DNA of 24,445 nt. Source: a virus. The notes below the pieces were generated by a model that did no database searches, was not told the DNA's origin, and worked only from the letters and a program-made list of their open reading frames with translations. Within the stretch, counting starts at the first letter, position 1. Each line of letters begins with the position of its first letter. Both the position numbers and the translations under genes were made by a program. Of this stretch, positions 7,568 through 15,665 are shown in pieces. Location: IMG/VR virus record IMGVR_UViG_3300027763_000234, positions 1 to 24,445 of that record. One strand, given 5' to 3'.

Positions 7568-7755
7568 GGGCGTCTTGCCTCCTGCAATATCTCGATGCGC
7601 TCGCGTGCAGCGCGCAAGGTTGTATAGCGCTGGTGCAGACGCTCCAAGACGGCCACACGTTTGCCAACTTCGCGTTCGTCGGTCAACATCTCCAGCACCT
7701 TGACTTCATCTAAGGTCCTAAGTTCAGCGTTTAATTTTCGCCAGGTAAGTGTCAA
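7564..7755 (-). CDS. 63-aa helical protein, TTG start
   Basis: Starts at TTG 7755, seven bases after GGAG on the minus strand, and ends in a TGA overlapping the zinc-ribbon ATG. The product (MTLTWRKLNAELRTLDEVK at its start) is charged, Arg/Glu/Leu-rich and predicted to be nearly all helix, probably coiled coil. It overlaps the upstream 55-aa gene by 32 bases, with its ribosome-binding site inside that gene. No family is recognised. The TTG start is chosen because of the well-placed GGAG; no ATG exists in the early frame. Confidence 0.65.
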   Translation of the reverse strand: MTLTWRKLNAELRTLDEVKVLEMLTDEREVGKRVAVLERLHQRYTTLRAARERIEILQEARRP

Positions 7756-7891
7756 TTTTTATCTCCAGTTTAGTGATTGTGTTTAGGGTTTTTACTAATG
7801 TTCGATTGGCGGCGTTAGCGTCTTTCTGATGTATTTTCAAGATGGACCGCGCGGCTTTAAGCTGCGCTTTCCACAGGTTTAGTCTAGTCAT
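7724..7891 (-). CDS. 55-aa basic hypothetical protein
   Basis: Starts at ATG 7891 (MTRLNLWKAQLKAARS) seven bases after GGAGG and ends at TGA 7726-7724. The start overlaps the helicase stop (ATGA at 7891-7888). The protein is Lys/Arg/Asn-rich with no acidic cluster and looks helical, so nucleic-acid or partner binding is possible but unproven. Its 3' 32 bases overlap the next gene in another frame. The strong Shine-Dalgarno plus overlap with the helicase gene support a real gene. Confidence 0.6.
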   Translation of the reverse strand: MTRLNLWKAQLKAARSILKIHQKDANAANRTLVKTLNTITKLEIKIDTYLAKIKR

Positions 7892-9183
7892 TTAAGTTCC
7901 TCCATTGCGATATCTGACAAGGCGCGCTTATCGTGTAACGCGCCCCAAATCTTCTCATCTACTGTTTTATTAGAAATCATTACGTAGCACCACACGTCAT
8001 GCCGCTGGCCGCTACGATGCAAACGCCCGATGGTTTGTTCATACAGTTCGAGCGACCAGGGCAGGGACAAGAAGACGATTCGACTGCCGCCGTGCTGCAG
8101 GTTGAGTCCATGGCCGGCTGACTTGGGGTGGACCAAAAGAAGTTCGATGCTCCCAGCATTCCATCGTTCAATAGCGCGGTCGTCGTCAAGGGTGGCGGCT
8201 TTGGGGTATCTACGTTTAAGTTCGGCCAACTCTTCTTTGTACGTGTACGCCACCAAAGTATTGGCATGTTGGTTTTCCTCCAGTAGTTCGTCAAGCCGCT
8301 CAAATTTAGATGTGTCAAACCATACGGGTTTATCCGCATATACAAAACCCGACGCCATTTGTTGCAGCTTGGCCGTCACGACGCCAGCGTTAATTGCAAT
8401 AGCGCGACTATTGGGGAACTGCGCGACAAACTCAGTCTTCATGTCGTCATAGGGTTTACGATTAGTTAGGTTACCGCGCACTTCAACTGTGTGCAGGGCC
8501 GGCAGTTTGTCTTTGTATTCGCCTGGCTCCAATACGAATGTCGCTGGCTTAATGCGTTCCATAACCAACGCCAAGGCGCCAGGGCGCGGCTGCCAATCGT
8601 TGTACTCGCGGTTGATCAGCACAAAGTACTGCTGCATAAACGCACCCTTGGCGCGGCCAAGCAGGTTCTGATCGACGATCTTGCACTGGCCAAAGACGTC
8701 CTCTAAGCCGTTGCTAGTGAAACTGCCGGTAAGGCCCCAGCGGATCACCATGGGCTCGATGACTTTGTTGAGCGCTTTAAACCGCGCGCCTGATGGATTT
8801 TTTAGCCGCGTGAGTTCGTCAAACACAATGGCATCAAAATCAAGTTCTTGTTCGGCCAGCCATTGCAGGTTGTCGTAGTTAGTCACAACGATGCGCGCGC
8901 TAGACGCCAGCGCTGCTAGACGCTCTTTCGGTGAGCCAACGGCCACAGCGATCTTTTGACGTGGCGCCCATTTAGGCTGCTCCACGGGCCACACGTCAGT
9001 GCAGACGCGTTTAGGCGCCAGCACTAGAAAACGTGTGACCTCGCCATTGGCGAGCATGTCTTGCATAGCCGCTAGGGTGATGGCAGTTTTACCAGCCCCT
9101 ACCGGCGCCAAGATCATGGCGCGATCGCGCTCATACAGAAAGTCAGCCGCCTCAATTTGATACGGCCTCAATAATCCAACCAT
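7888..9183 (-). CDS. SNF2-like SF2 helicase/ATPase
   Basis: A 431-residue superfamily 2 ATPase. It opens with LRPYQIEAADFLY (Q-like motif), then Walker A APVGAGKT (26-33), motif Ia LVLAPKRV (53-60), TNYDNL (101-106), a Walker B variant FDELTRLKN (121-129), motif III-like WGLTGSF (~149-155), and C-terminal motifs HPKSAGHGLNLQHG (~354-367) and QTIGRLHRSGQ (~385-395). DELT replaces the usual DEAH. The architecture is that of small phage SNF2/DEAD-like helicases commonly encoded beside a VRR-NUC nuclease, thought to act in DNA repair, recombination or replication restart. The ATG at 9183 has AAGGAG upstream; the gene overlaps the nuclease gene by 32 bases. Confidence 0.9.
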   Translation of the reverse strand: MVGLLRPYQIEAADFLYERDRAMILAPVGAGKTAITLAAMQDMLANGEVTRFLVLAPKRVCTDVWPVEQPKWAPRQKIAVAVGSPKERLAALASSARIVVTNYDNLQWLAEQELDFDAIVFDELTRLKNPSGARFKALNKVIEPMVIRWGLTGSFTSNGLEDVFGQCKIVDQNLLGRAKGAFMQQYFVLINREYNDWQPRPGALALVMERIKPATFVLEPGEYKDKLPALHTVEVRGNLTNRKPYDDMKTEFVAQFPNSRAIAINAGVVTAKLQQMASGFVYADKPVWFDTSKFERLDELLEENQHANTLVAYTYKEELAELKRRYPKAATLDDDRAIERWNAGSIELLLVHPKSAGHGLNLQHGGSRIVFLSLPWSLELYEQTIGRLHRSGQRHDVWCYVMISNKTVDEKIWGALHDKRALSDIAMEELK

Positions 9184-9433
9184 CTATTTGCTCCTTGCTC
9201 CATAAACATGCGTACTTCTGATTCATTAGCGCCATGTCTGACGCAAATATTTTTTGCAGTTCTGACAAACGCCCATCAGGCGCCTTCAGTTCGATAAACC
9301 AAGTCTGGCCATTTGGCAAACAAACTACTCTATCGGCCACGCCTCTGTGCGCTGGACTAGTAAATTTGTACGCCCTACCGCCAAGGTCCTTGACGCGTTG
9401 CACTAAATATTTTTCGATTATTTTTTCTTTCAT
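9152..9433 (-). CDS. VRR-NUC domain nuclease
   Basis: A 93-residue stand-alone VRR-NUC protein. Key residues are seen in HRGVADRVVCLPNGQTWFIE and the following LKAP: Asp34, Glu48 and Lys50 form the PD-(D/E)xK active site, and Gln60 in SELQ follows as in the family. These small nucleases are often next to a phage SF2 helicase, and family members act on flaps or Holliday junctions. It is the first gene of the minus-strand operon, about 70 bases from the divergent plus-strand gene. No convincing Shine-Dalgarno precedes the ATG (GTTAAACTTTTTGAC), so translation may rely on a short, A/T-rich leader. Confidence 0.92.
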   Translation of the reverse strand: MKEKIIEKYLVQRVKDLGGRAYKFTSPAHRGVADRVVCLPNGQTWFIELKAPDGRLSELQKIFASDMALMNQKYACLWSKEQIDGWIIEAVSN

Positions 9434-9443
9434 GTCAAAAAGT

Positions 9444-9473
9444 TTAACACACTATTATTTTTTGTGCTATAGT
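9444..9473 (+). promoter_or_regulatory. Candidate extended -10 sigma70 promoter for the replication operon
   Basis: TTAACA (9444-9449), 18 bases, then TATAGT (9468-9473), with TGC directly before the -10 as in extended -10 promoters. It lies 29 bases upstream of the 52-aa gene, which has AAAGGAGAG as its ribosome-binding site. No other plausible start for the rightward replication genes is visible. Confidence 0.55.
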
Positions 9474-9483
9474 TCAGTCTCAA
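9454..9483 (-). promoter_or_regulatory. Candidate sigma70 promoter for the VRR-NUC/helicase operon
   Basis: On the minus strand TTGAGA (9483-9478) is followed after 18 bases by AATAAT (9459-9454), about 20 bases before the VRR-NUC ATG. This is a moderate match. It overlaps the opposite-strand promoter, so the two may compete or be controlled together. Confidence 0.4.
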
Positions 9484-9502
9484 TCAACTAAAGGAGAGTC
9501 AA

Positions 9503-9661
9503 ATGAAGTTAACGATGACACAAGCCGAAGCAGAGAAAATCTTGCTTGAATGGGCGCAAAATAAGTTCCCTGATCAGTTCAATACAGTAGAGTTTGATAG
9601 CTACAGCTACAGTAAAACATTCACATTCACTAAAGAGGAAACTAAAGATGCAACACAGTAA
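9503..9661 (+). CDS. 52-aa hypothetical protein, first gene of the replication operon
   Basis: Starts at ATG 9503 (MKLTMTQAEAEKILLEWA) directly after AAAGGAGAGTCAA, one of the best Shine-Dalgarno sites in the window, and ends at TAA 9659-9661, overlapping the DUF2800 gene by 14 bases. The N-terminal half is a helix; the C-terminal half is rich in Ser, Tyr, Thr and Phe (FDSYSYSKTFTFTKEE), probably a beta hairpin. No family is recognised. Its position immediately behind the rightward promoter suggests early expression with the replication genes. Confidence 0.7.
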   Translation: MKLTMTQAEAEKILLEWAQNKFPDQFNTVEFDSYSYSKTFTFTKEETKDATQ

Positions 9662-10769
9662 TATTGTTGGCGGTTCAACCGCAAAGCGTGTGATCAACTG
9701 CCCAGGCTCAGTCGCCTTGGTGCAAAAGATGCCGCCCCAACCAAGTAACAAATACGCAGACGAAGGCACGCTGTTGCACAACGTCATTGCTGAAATCGTG
9801 ATGAGCGATAGAACGCCTGAGAGTTTTCTTGGTACTAAATACGAAGACCAAGTTCTCACGCAAGAACTGATCGACAACAAACTCAAGGTGGCATTGGCTG
9901 CGCTTGATGAGATCGACCCAAACAAAGAGATGCAAATTGAAGCTGAGACTCGCGTCGGCTTTGGTGATCTCTTGCCTGGCGTATTCGGTAGCACTGACCT
10001 TATCGGTCGTATCGGCACCCGCGCTATCGTTCTAGATTGGAAGTTTGGCGACGGCGTTGCTGTGGAAGCAGAAGAGAATGCACAGTTGATGTTCTACGCC
10101 GCTGCGGCCATGCGTACTGAAGGATCAAAGTGGGCGTTCGATGGCGCTACTGAGATCGAATGCATCATCGTGCAACCGCCTGCAATCAAGCGCTGGGTGA
10201 CTACACCGAAACGCATTGCAGAGTTCGAGGCGCAATTGATGCGTGCGGTTAAAGAAGCAGAAGATCCTAACGCGATGATCCGCACAGGCGATCATTGCCG
10301 CTGGTGTACGGCCAAACCTATCTGCCCTCAGATGACCGGCGCCGCTGATCGCGCGTTGCAAGTAGCGATCAAATCGTTAGACGCAAACATGATTAGCAGC
10401 TACTTGGCCAATGCTGATATATTAGAAGATTGGATCAAGGACCTGCGCGCCTTGGCCCATCAAATGTTGGATAGCGGCGCACCTGTGCCAGGGTATAAAC
10501 TGGTGCAAAAGCGCGCTACACGTCAGTGGGTGGACGATAAAAAAGCCGCCGACGCATTGACCGCAATGGGCTTAGAAGCCTACAAAGAACCAGAGGTCCT
10601 ATCGCCTGCACAGGCTGAGAAGGAACTCAAAAAGCGCAAGTTGGCATTGCCTGACGATCTTGTCGTGGCAGTGTCTTCAGGCACAACGCTTGCCCCGGAG
10701 AGTGATCCCCGGTCAGCAGTGTTGCAAATCGGGAAGCAGTTAACTGCAGCCCTTTCTAAAATCAACTAA
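9648..10769 (+). CDS. DUF2800 family RecB/Cas4-like nuclease
   Basis: A 373-residue protein from ATG 9648 (MQHSNIVGGSTAKRVINCPG), which has GAGG upstream; a longer TTG-started version is unlikely. The DUF2800 pattern is clear: INCPGS with Cys18, DEGTLLHNV with His44, GVFGSTDLIG with Asp117, IVLDWKFG with Asp130 and Lys132, then NAQLMFYA with Gln146. These are the PD-(D/E)xK residues of a RecB-type nuclease. GDHCRWCTAKPICP supplies Cys217, Cys220 and Cys226; with Cys18 they could hold an iron-sulfur cluster as in Cas4 and AddB. The likely role is a 5'-3' or single-strand exonuclease in phage recombination or replication. It lies directly upstream of the putative ssDNA-binding protein and DNA polymerase. 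Confidence 0.85.
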   Translation: MQHSNIVGGSTAKRVINCPGSVALVQKMPPQPSNKYADEGTLLHNVIAEIVMSDRTPESFLGTKYEDQVLTQELIDNKLKVALAALDEIDPNKEMQIEAETRVGFGDLLPGVFGSTDLIGRIGTRAIVLDWKFGDGVAVEAEENAQLMFYAAAAMRTEGSKWAFDGATEIECIIVQPPAIKRWVTTPKRIAEFEAQLMRAVKEAEDPNAMIRTGDHCRWCTAKPICPQMTGAADRALQVAIKSLDANMISSYLANADILEDWIKDLRALAHQMLDSGAPVPGYKLVQKRATRQWVDDKKAADALTAMGLEAYKEPEVLSPAQAEKELKKRKLALPDDLVVAVSSGTTLAPESDPRSAVLQIGKQLTAALSKIN

Positions 10770-10779
10770 GGAAAATCAA

Positions 10780-11412
10780 ATGAGTTTAGTAACCTTCTCT
10801 AAAGCAAACCTCCCCGCAGTCAGTTCGTTGGCAACGTCGTTGCGAACAATCCAATCCGAAGTAGGCGCAGCCGGCGTTGTCATCTTAAAGATGGACAAGA
10901 CCGGTCATTGGGTATTCGGTGCGGATCAAACCGAAGTCGAAGACGACTCTCTGTGGGCCATCAATCCCTTTTCTTTTGTCCATGGCTTTATCGCCTGGGG
11001 TGACGGCGAAGTGCTTGGTGAGAAGATGGCCAGCGTAAGCCAGCCGTTACCTGTATTGGATGAGGCCCCACCTCAAGCCAAGAAGGGTTGGGAGTCACAA
11101 GTTGGCATGTCTTTGAAATGCATATCTGGCGACGACAAAGGAATGGAAGCGCGCTACACCACTACTTCGGTAGGCGGTAAGCGCTCAGTGCAAACGCTCG
11201 CAGTGGCATTGGCTGATCAGGTCGACAAAGACCAGACCAAACCAGTGGCCGTCGTGCGTTTGAAGAAAGACCATTACGCGCATAAGTCCTACGGCAAAAT
11301 CTACACGCCTGTGTTTGAGATTGTCGAATGGATTTCTATGGACGCAGATGCCACCGACGTAAAAGTCGAAGCAGAAGCGGAGCAACCTAAGCGTCGTCGT
11401 CGGTCTGCCTGA
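10780..11412 (+). CDS. Replication-module protein, candidate ssDNA-binding role
   Basis: A 210-residue protein starting MSLVTFSKANLPAVSS behind AAGGAAAATCAA. It has a mixed alpha/beta appearance with beta-rich stretches (AGVVILKMDKTGHWVFG near 31-45 and a run of basic/aromatic residues around 150-185). It ends with an acidic linker followed by the basic tail PKRRRRSA. No catalytic motif is visible. The gene is sandwiched between a DUF2800 nuclease and DNA polymerase, and the stop overlaps the polymerase start (TGATG). In related phages this slot often holds a single-strand-binding or recombination mediator protein; that role is inferred from position. The basic rather than acidic C-terminus is unlike classical SSB. 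Confidence 0.75.
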   Translation: MSLVTFSKANLPAVSSLATSLRTIQSEVGAAGVVILKMDKTGHWVFGADQTEVEDDSLWAINPFSFVHGFIAWGDGEVLGEKMASVSQPLPVLDEAPPQAKKGWESQVGMSLKCISGDDKGMEARYTTTSVGGKRSVQTLAVALADQVDKDQTKPVAVVRLKKDHYAHKSYGKIYTPVFEIVEWISMDADATDVKVEAEAEQPKRRRRSA

Positions 11413-13349
11413 TGACTCTTTGGGTTGACTTTGAAACCCGTAGCGCCTGCGACCTAAAAGCCGCAGGCGTTTACAACTACGCACAAGATAGTTCGACTGA
11501 CGTCTTAATGATGTCGTACGCTTTTAACGACGGAGAAGTGCAAACCTGGTTGCCAGACCAACCATTTCCCGCTGCAGTAGCCCAGCACACCGGTTTGATC
11601 TACGCTCACAACGCGGCGTTTGAGCGCTTGATCTTTTGGTATGTGTTAGGGATCAATTTCAAGCTGGAGCAGTTCTACTGCACAGCAACGCAGGCCCGCG
11701 CCAATTGCGCGCCTGGCTCGCTAGAAGACGTTGGCCGCTTTGCTGGCGCGTCTATGAAGAAAGACCATCGCGGCGCGCAGTTGATCCGCTTGCTGTCTAT
11801 CCCGCAGGCCAATGGTTTATTCAGACAAGACGCTACGCTTATGGCTGAGATGATCTCCTATTGTGAGCAAGACGTGCGCGCCATGCGTGCGGTCAGTCTA
11901 GGTATGCGGCCATTGAGCGAAGAAGAATTGGCCGACTACCACGTCAACGAACGCATTAACGATCGCGGCGTCATGGTGGACGTGCCACTGTGTCAAGCTG
12001 CGGTTAAATTCGCAAGCGATGAAATGATCGAGATCGAGCAAATCGTCGACGAAGTAACCGAAGGCGCAATCACTAGCGTGCGCTCACCTAAGATGCGCCA
12101 GTGGGTGATTGATCGTGTAGGCCCGCAGGCGTTAAAGCTGATGGAGTCGCACAAAGACGGCGAGAAGAAATATTCAATTGACAAAACAGTGCGGGCTAAC
12201 TTGCTCGCTATGGAGAATCCAGATGAGATACCGCCCGCTGTTGCCGAGGTTATACAGTGCGCCGATGACCTATGGGCGTCGTCGGTTGCTAAGTTCAGCC
12301 GCCTTGCAGACCTTGCAGACGTCGAAGATCAAAGAGTTAGAGGCGCGTTTGTCTTCTCTGGAGGATCAGCGACAGGCCGCGCTAGTTCATACGGCGCCCA
12401 GGTCCACAACTTCACCCGTAAGTGCGCTGCCGAGCCCGACGCAGTCCGTAATGCTATGGTCAGAGGCCACACAATCATCCCCAAGTACGGCAAACGAGTT
12501 ACCGACGTACTTAAAGGAATGCTTAGACCAGCGCTCATCCCTGCAGCAGGCAAGCAATTGGTTGTGGCCGACTGGTCAGCAATCGAAGCAAGGGTAAACC
12601 CGTGGCTGTCTAACTGCTTTGCCGGCGAATGCAAGCTAGAAATCTTTGCCAAAGGCGAGGACGTTTACAAGGTCAACGCGGCCGCGACGTTTGGCGTGGC
12701 AGTCGATGCGGTAGACGATCGTCAACGTCAAATCGGCAAGGTGCAAGAGTTGGCCTGCGGCTTTGCAGGCGGCATTGGCGCCTTCGCAGCCATGGGCCGT
12801 GTCTACGGCGTGCATCTGCCTGAGTCCGACGCCAAGCGCATGGTGGACGCATGGCGCAGGGCCAATGCTTGGTCGGTGCCTTACTGGCAAAAGCTAGAGG
12901 AATCCTACACGCGCGCCATGCGAAACAAAGGCCATGAGTTCCCCGTCGGCCGCGTAACGTACATGTTTGACGGCCAGCACCTTTGGTACATGTTGCCCTC
13001 CGGCCGTGTGCTTTGCTACCCGTACGCAAGACTAGAACAAGACGGGATAAGCTATGCCAAGGCGGCATGGAAACCGGCAGCAGACGCAAAAGAATGGCCG
13101 CGTGCAAGACTTTGGAAAGGATTAGCGTGCGAGAATATCACCCAGGCCGTAGCCAATGATTTGTTGCGTCACGCCCTGCGCCAATTGGATGATGTAGTGC
13201 TACATGTCCACGACGAAATCGTGCTAGAAAGTACTGATCCAGTAGAAGCTGCCGCGAGGCTAGAGAAGGTAATGTGTACGCCGCCTGCATGGGCCAAGGG
13301 TTTGCCCCTTGCCGCCGGTGTGTCGGTTATGACAAGATACGGAAAGTAA
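11412..13349 (+). CDS. Family A DNA polymerase with 3'-5' exonuclease
   Basis: A 645-residue replicative polymerase. The exonuclease domain shows Exo I VDFET (Asp6, Glu8), Exo II AHNAAFE (~65-71) and Exo III YCEQD (Asp154). The polymerase domain shows the template/primer motif ATGRASSYGAQVHNFTR (~320-336), motif A VADWSAIEARV (Asp387, Glu392), motif B around RQIGKVQELACGF (Arg439, Lys443), and motif C VHDE (His600, Asp601). Motif B carries Phe at 451 where many family A enzymes have Tyr. There is no 5' nuclease domain, as usual for phage enzymes. It should copy the phage genome with proofreading. Its ATG overlaps the preceding stop, and a strong hairpin begins at its own stop codon. Confidence 0.95.
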   Translation: MTLWVDFETRSACDLKAAGVYNYAQDSSTDVLMMSYAFNDGEVQTWLPDQPFPAAVAQHTGLIYAHNAAFERLIFWYVLGINFKLEQFYCTATQARANCAPGSLEDVGRFAGASMKKDHRGAQLIRLLSIPQANGLFRQDATLMAEMISYCEQDVRAMRAVSLGMRPLSEEELADYHVNERINDRGVMVDVPLCQAAVKFASDEMIEIEQIVDEVTEGAITSVRSPKMRQWVIDRVGPQALKLMESHKDGEKKYSIDKTVRANLLAMENPDEIPPAVAEVIQCADDLWASSVAKFSRLADLADVEDQRVRGAFVFSGGSATGRASSYGAQVHNFTRKCAAEPDAVRNAMVRGHTIIPKYGKRVTDVLKGMLRPALIPAAGKQLVVADWSAIEARVNPWLSNCFAGECKLEIFAKGEDVYKVNAAATFGVAVDAVDDRQRQIGKVQELACGFAGGIGAFAAMGRVYGVHLPESDAKRMVDAWRRANAWSVPYWQKLEESYTRAMRNKGHEFPVGRVTYMFDGQHLWYMLPSGRVLCYPYARLEQDGISYAKAAWKPAADAKEWPRARLWKGLACENITQAVANDLLRHALRQLDDVVLHVHDEIVLESTDPVEAAARLEKVMCTPPAWAKGLPLAAGVSVMTRYGK

Positions 13350-13374
13350 AAAGCCGCCTGGCCGGGCGGCTTTT
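13349..13374 (+). terminator. Hairpin terminator after the DNA polymerase gene
   Basis: A perfect 10-bp stem, AAAAGCCGCC (13349-13358) with GGCGGCTTTT (13365-13374), and a 6-base loop TGGCCG. The T run on the 3' arm gives an intrinsic terminator; the A run on the 5' arm makes it active in the other direction as well. It starts at the last base of the polymerase stop and lies 20 bases before the primase-helicase start, so it could lower transcription into that gene. Confidence 0.8.
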
Positions 13375-13393
13375 CTGTCAACAAGGAGATGAC

Positions 13394-15661
13394 GTGGAGT
13401 TTTTAGATTATATCTGCAACTTAGCCCCAGAGGGCGAAACACCTTTAATAGTACGACAAAAACCACAGTTGAGAAACGGCGAAGTGCAGTTGCACGCTGA
13501 CGGCGCTATTGTCGCAACGTGGCCGTCGTATCTGCCGACCAAGCAAAAACCCAAAGAAGGTCAGGCGTGGTACGTGAACACCGGCAGCTTTATCGTTGAC
13601 CGATTCAAAGACGGCAAAGTCAGTGCGTCCAAGGACAATATTGAGTTTGTGCTTTGCCTGATGTTGGACGACATTGGGACCAAGTCCAAGGAGCCGCCAT
13701 TAGCGCCAACGTGGAAGATCGAATCGTCGCCTGGTAATTTTCAGTGGGGCTACGCATTCAGTGAGCAACCATCCAAGGCCGCGTTTGTTGCTGCGGTCGA
13801 CGCAATCGCAGAGGCCGGCTACACCGACCCAGGCGCGCGTAATCCGGTCCGTAACTTTCGACTGCCCGGCTCTGTAAACCTGAAACCTACGGCAGGCGGC
13901 TTCGTTAGCCGGTTGGCTGAATTCAATCCAGAGCGCGAATACACACTACAACAAATCTGCGATACTCTAGGTGTTATCCCTAAACCGGAGCAAGGGGACA
14001 CTTTACGCCCGATTAAGATGGCCGACGATGGCAACGACGACGTTTTACGTTGGCTATCGGATAACAGTTTGCTATTGTCAAAACCTAATGGGATAGGTTG
14101 GGCTGGCGTCATTTGTCCTAACAGCGCGCAACACAGCGACGGCAACCCTGAAGGTCGCTACATGCCGGCAACCCGTGCATATTGCTGCTACCACGGCCAC
14201 TGCCAAGAATTAAATTCCCACACGTTCTTAGAATGGGTGGCTGACAACGGCGGCCCTAAACATACGCCAGGGCTGCGCGAGGAACTCTTAACCCAAGCTA
14301 TGGATCAGGCGTTATCTAAACTCACGCCAACCGACATGTTCAAAGACGACGCTGCCGCGATCGTGGCTGAAACTGAACGCAAGGAACTAGGCCGGGTAGA
14401 AAAGTCTGAATGGTGGGACCGGTTTGCATACATTCAGGAAGACGACGCGTATTTTGATATGCAAGACCGGCGCGAACTCGCGCGTGGCACCTTCAACGCA
14501 TTGTTTAGGCATATCGGCTGCAAGTCGGTCCACAACGGCCGCAAGATAGAGGCGTCTTACTCCTTTGATGAGAACCGGCAAACCAAAGGCGCCAAGGCGC
14601 TAGTTGGCATCACCTACGCCGCAGGGTCATCGGTGTTAGTCGTGCGCGACGGGCAAACCTACGGCAACCGCTGGCGTGACGCTAGACCTAAACCCGTGCC
14701 AGGCGACGTCACCCCATGGCTGCGGCATATCGAGCGCATGGTGCCTGAAGCATTCGAGCGTGAGCACTTACTTAACGCGCTCGCGCATAAAGTCCAATTC
14801 CCAACGCACAAAATAAACCACGCGATCTTAATGGGTGGCAATCATGGCTCCGGCAAAGACACATTATTCGCCCCGTTCTTTTGGGCCATCGGAGGCGAGG
14901 CTAAGCATAATTGCTCGCTAGTCAAAAACGAAGACCTAAACTCGCAGTGGGGTTACGCGCTTGAATGCGAAGTTATGGAAATAGCCGAGTTACGCCAAGC
15001 TGAAGCTAAGGACCGGCGCGCGCTTGAGAATACCCTAAAGCCAATCATCGCCGCGCCGCCTGAATTACTGACAATCAACCGCAAGGGCCTTCACCCTTAC
15101 TACGCACTCAACCGCGTTTTTGTTGTCGCGTTCTCAAACGAACGCGTGGCAATCTCACTGCCAAGCGAAGATCGCCGGTGGTTTGTATTGTGGGCGGAGG
15201 CGTCAAAGCTAAACGAAGCGCAGGCAACGGCTTTGTGGAACTGGTACCAAAGGCGCGGCGGCTTTGCTGCAGTGGCTGAGTACTTACATAAACGCGACGT
15301 AAGCGCTTGGAATCCATCGGCGCCGCCGCCAATGACTGAGGCCAAGGCCATAATGATCGAGCACGGCATGAGCACGTCAGAGGCTTTTTTAGTCGATCTT
15401 ATTCGCAGGCGCTCCGGTGAATTCTCGCGCGGCGTGGTCGGCGCGCCCTTCCATGGCCTATGCGACCGGCTGCAAGGCCAGGCGCCAACCGGCGCCAAGA
15501 TAGTCCAAGGCGCGTTATTGCACGCGCTAAAGGAGGCCGGCTGGACCGATATGGGCCGCATTAAGTCGCGCGAGTATGACAACCGCAAGCATGTGTTTTG
15601 CGCGCCTGACATGGCCGGCATGTCAAAATCAGACCTTCGCCGCATGGTCGAGACAACATAA
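13394..15661 (+). CDS. PrimPol-SF3 helicase (RepB-like primase plus DUF5906-like helicase)
   Basis: GTG at 13394, five bases after GGAG, gives 755 residues; the upstream extension overlaps the polymerase gene and is unlikely. The N-terminal third matches RepB-type/archaeo-eukaryotic primase: LMLDDIG (Asp92, Asp93), SSPGNFQWGYAF (~111-122) and RNFRLPGSVNLKP (~153-165). A middle segment has a possible zinc site (Cys241, His247, Cys264/265, His267, Cys270). The C-terminal helicase has Walker A GGNHGSGKDT (481-490), Walker B-like VMEIAEL (~527-533), sensor VVAFSNE (~577-583) and arginine finger SEDRRWF (~591-597). This fits NrS-1-polymerase-like helicases. It probably primes and unwinds the phage origin. 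A hairpin terminator follows the stop at once. Confidence 0.88.
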   Translation: MEFLDYICNLAPEGETPLIVRQKPQLRNGEVQLHADGAIVATWPSYLPTKQKPKEGQAWYVNTGSFIVDRFKDGKVSASKDNIEFVLCLMLDDIGTKSKEPPLAPTWKIESSPGNFQWGYAFSEQPSKAAFVAAVDAIAEAGYTDPGARNPVRNFRLPGSVNLKPTAGGFVSRLAEFNPEREYTLQQICDTLGVIPKPEQGDTLRPIKMADDGNDDVLRWLSDNSLLLSKPNGIGWAGVICPNSAQHSDGNPEGRYMPATRAYCCYHGHCQELNSHTFLEWVADNGGPKHTPGLREELLTQAMDQALSKLTPTDMFKDDAAAIVAETERKELGRVEKSEWWDRFAYIQEDDAYFDMQDRRELARGTFNALFRHIGCKSVHNGRKIEASYSFDENRQTKGAKALVGITYAAGSSVLVVRDGQTYGNRWRDARPKPVPGDVTPWLRHIERMVPEAFEREHLLNALAHKVQFPTHKINHAILMGGNHGSGKDTLFAPFFWAIGGEAKHNCSLVKNEDLNSQWGYALECEVMEIAELRQAEAKDRRALENTLKPIIAAPPELLTINRKGLHPYYALNRVFVVAFSNERVAISLPSEDRRWFVLWAEASKLNEAQATALWNWYQRRGGFAAVAEYLHKRDVSAWNPSAPPPMTEAKAIMIEHGMSTSEAFLVDLIRRRSGEFSRGVVGAPFHGLCDRLQGQAPTGAKIVQGALLHALKEAGWTDMGRIKSREYDNRKHVFCAPDMAGMSKSDLRRMVETT

Positions 15662-15665
15662 AAAA

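Noticed and set aside
8030-8452. Plus-strand 140-residue frame inside the helicase gene
   Set aside because: Antisense shadow of a well-supported helicase; low-complexity Ser/Arg content and no motifs.
9594-9647. TTG-started extension of the DUF2800 gene
   Set aside because: Lies within the 52-aa gene; ATG 9648 has a ribosome-binding site and starts the family pattern correctly.
13274-13393. Longer N-terminus for the PrimPol-helicase
   Set aside because: Would overlap the polymerase gene and span the terminator hairpin; the GTG at 13394 has a well-placed GGAG.
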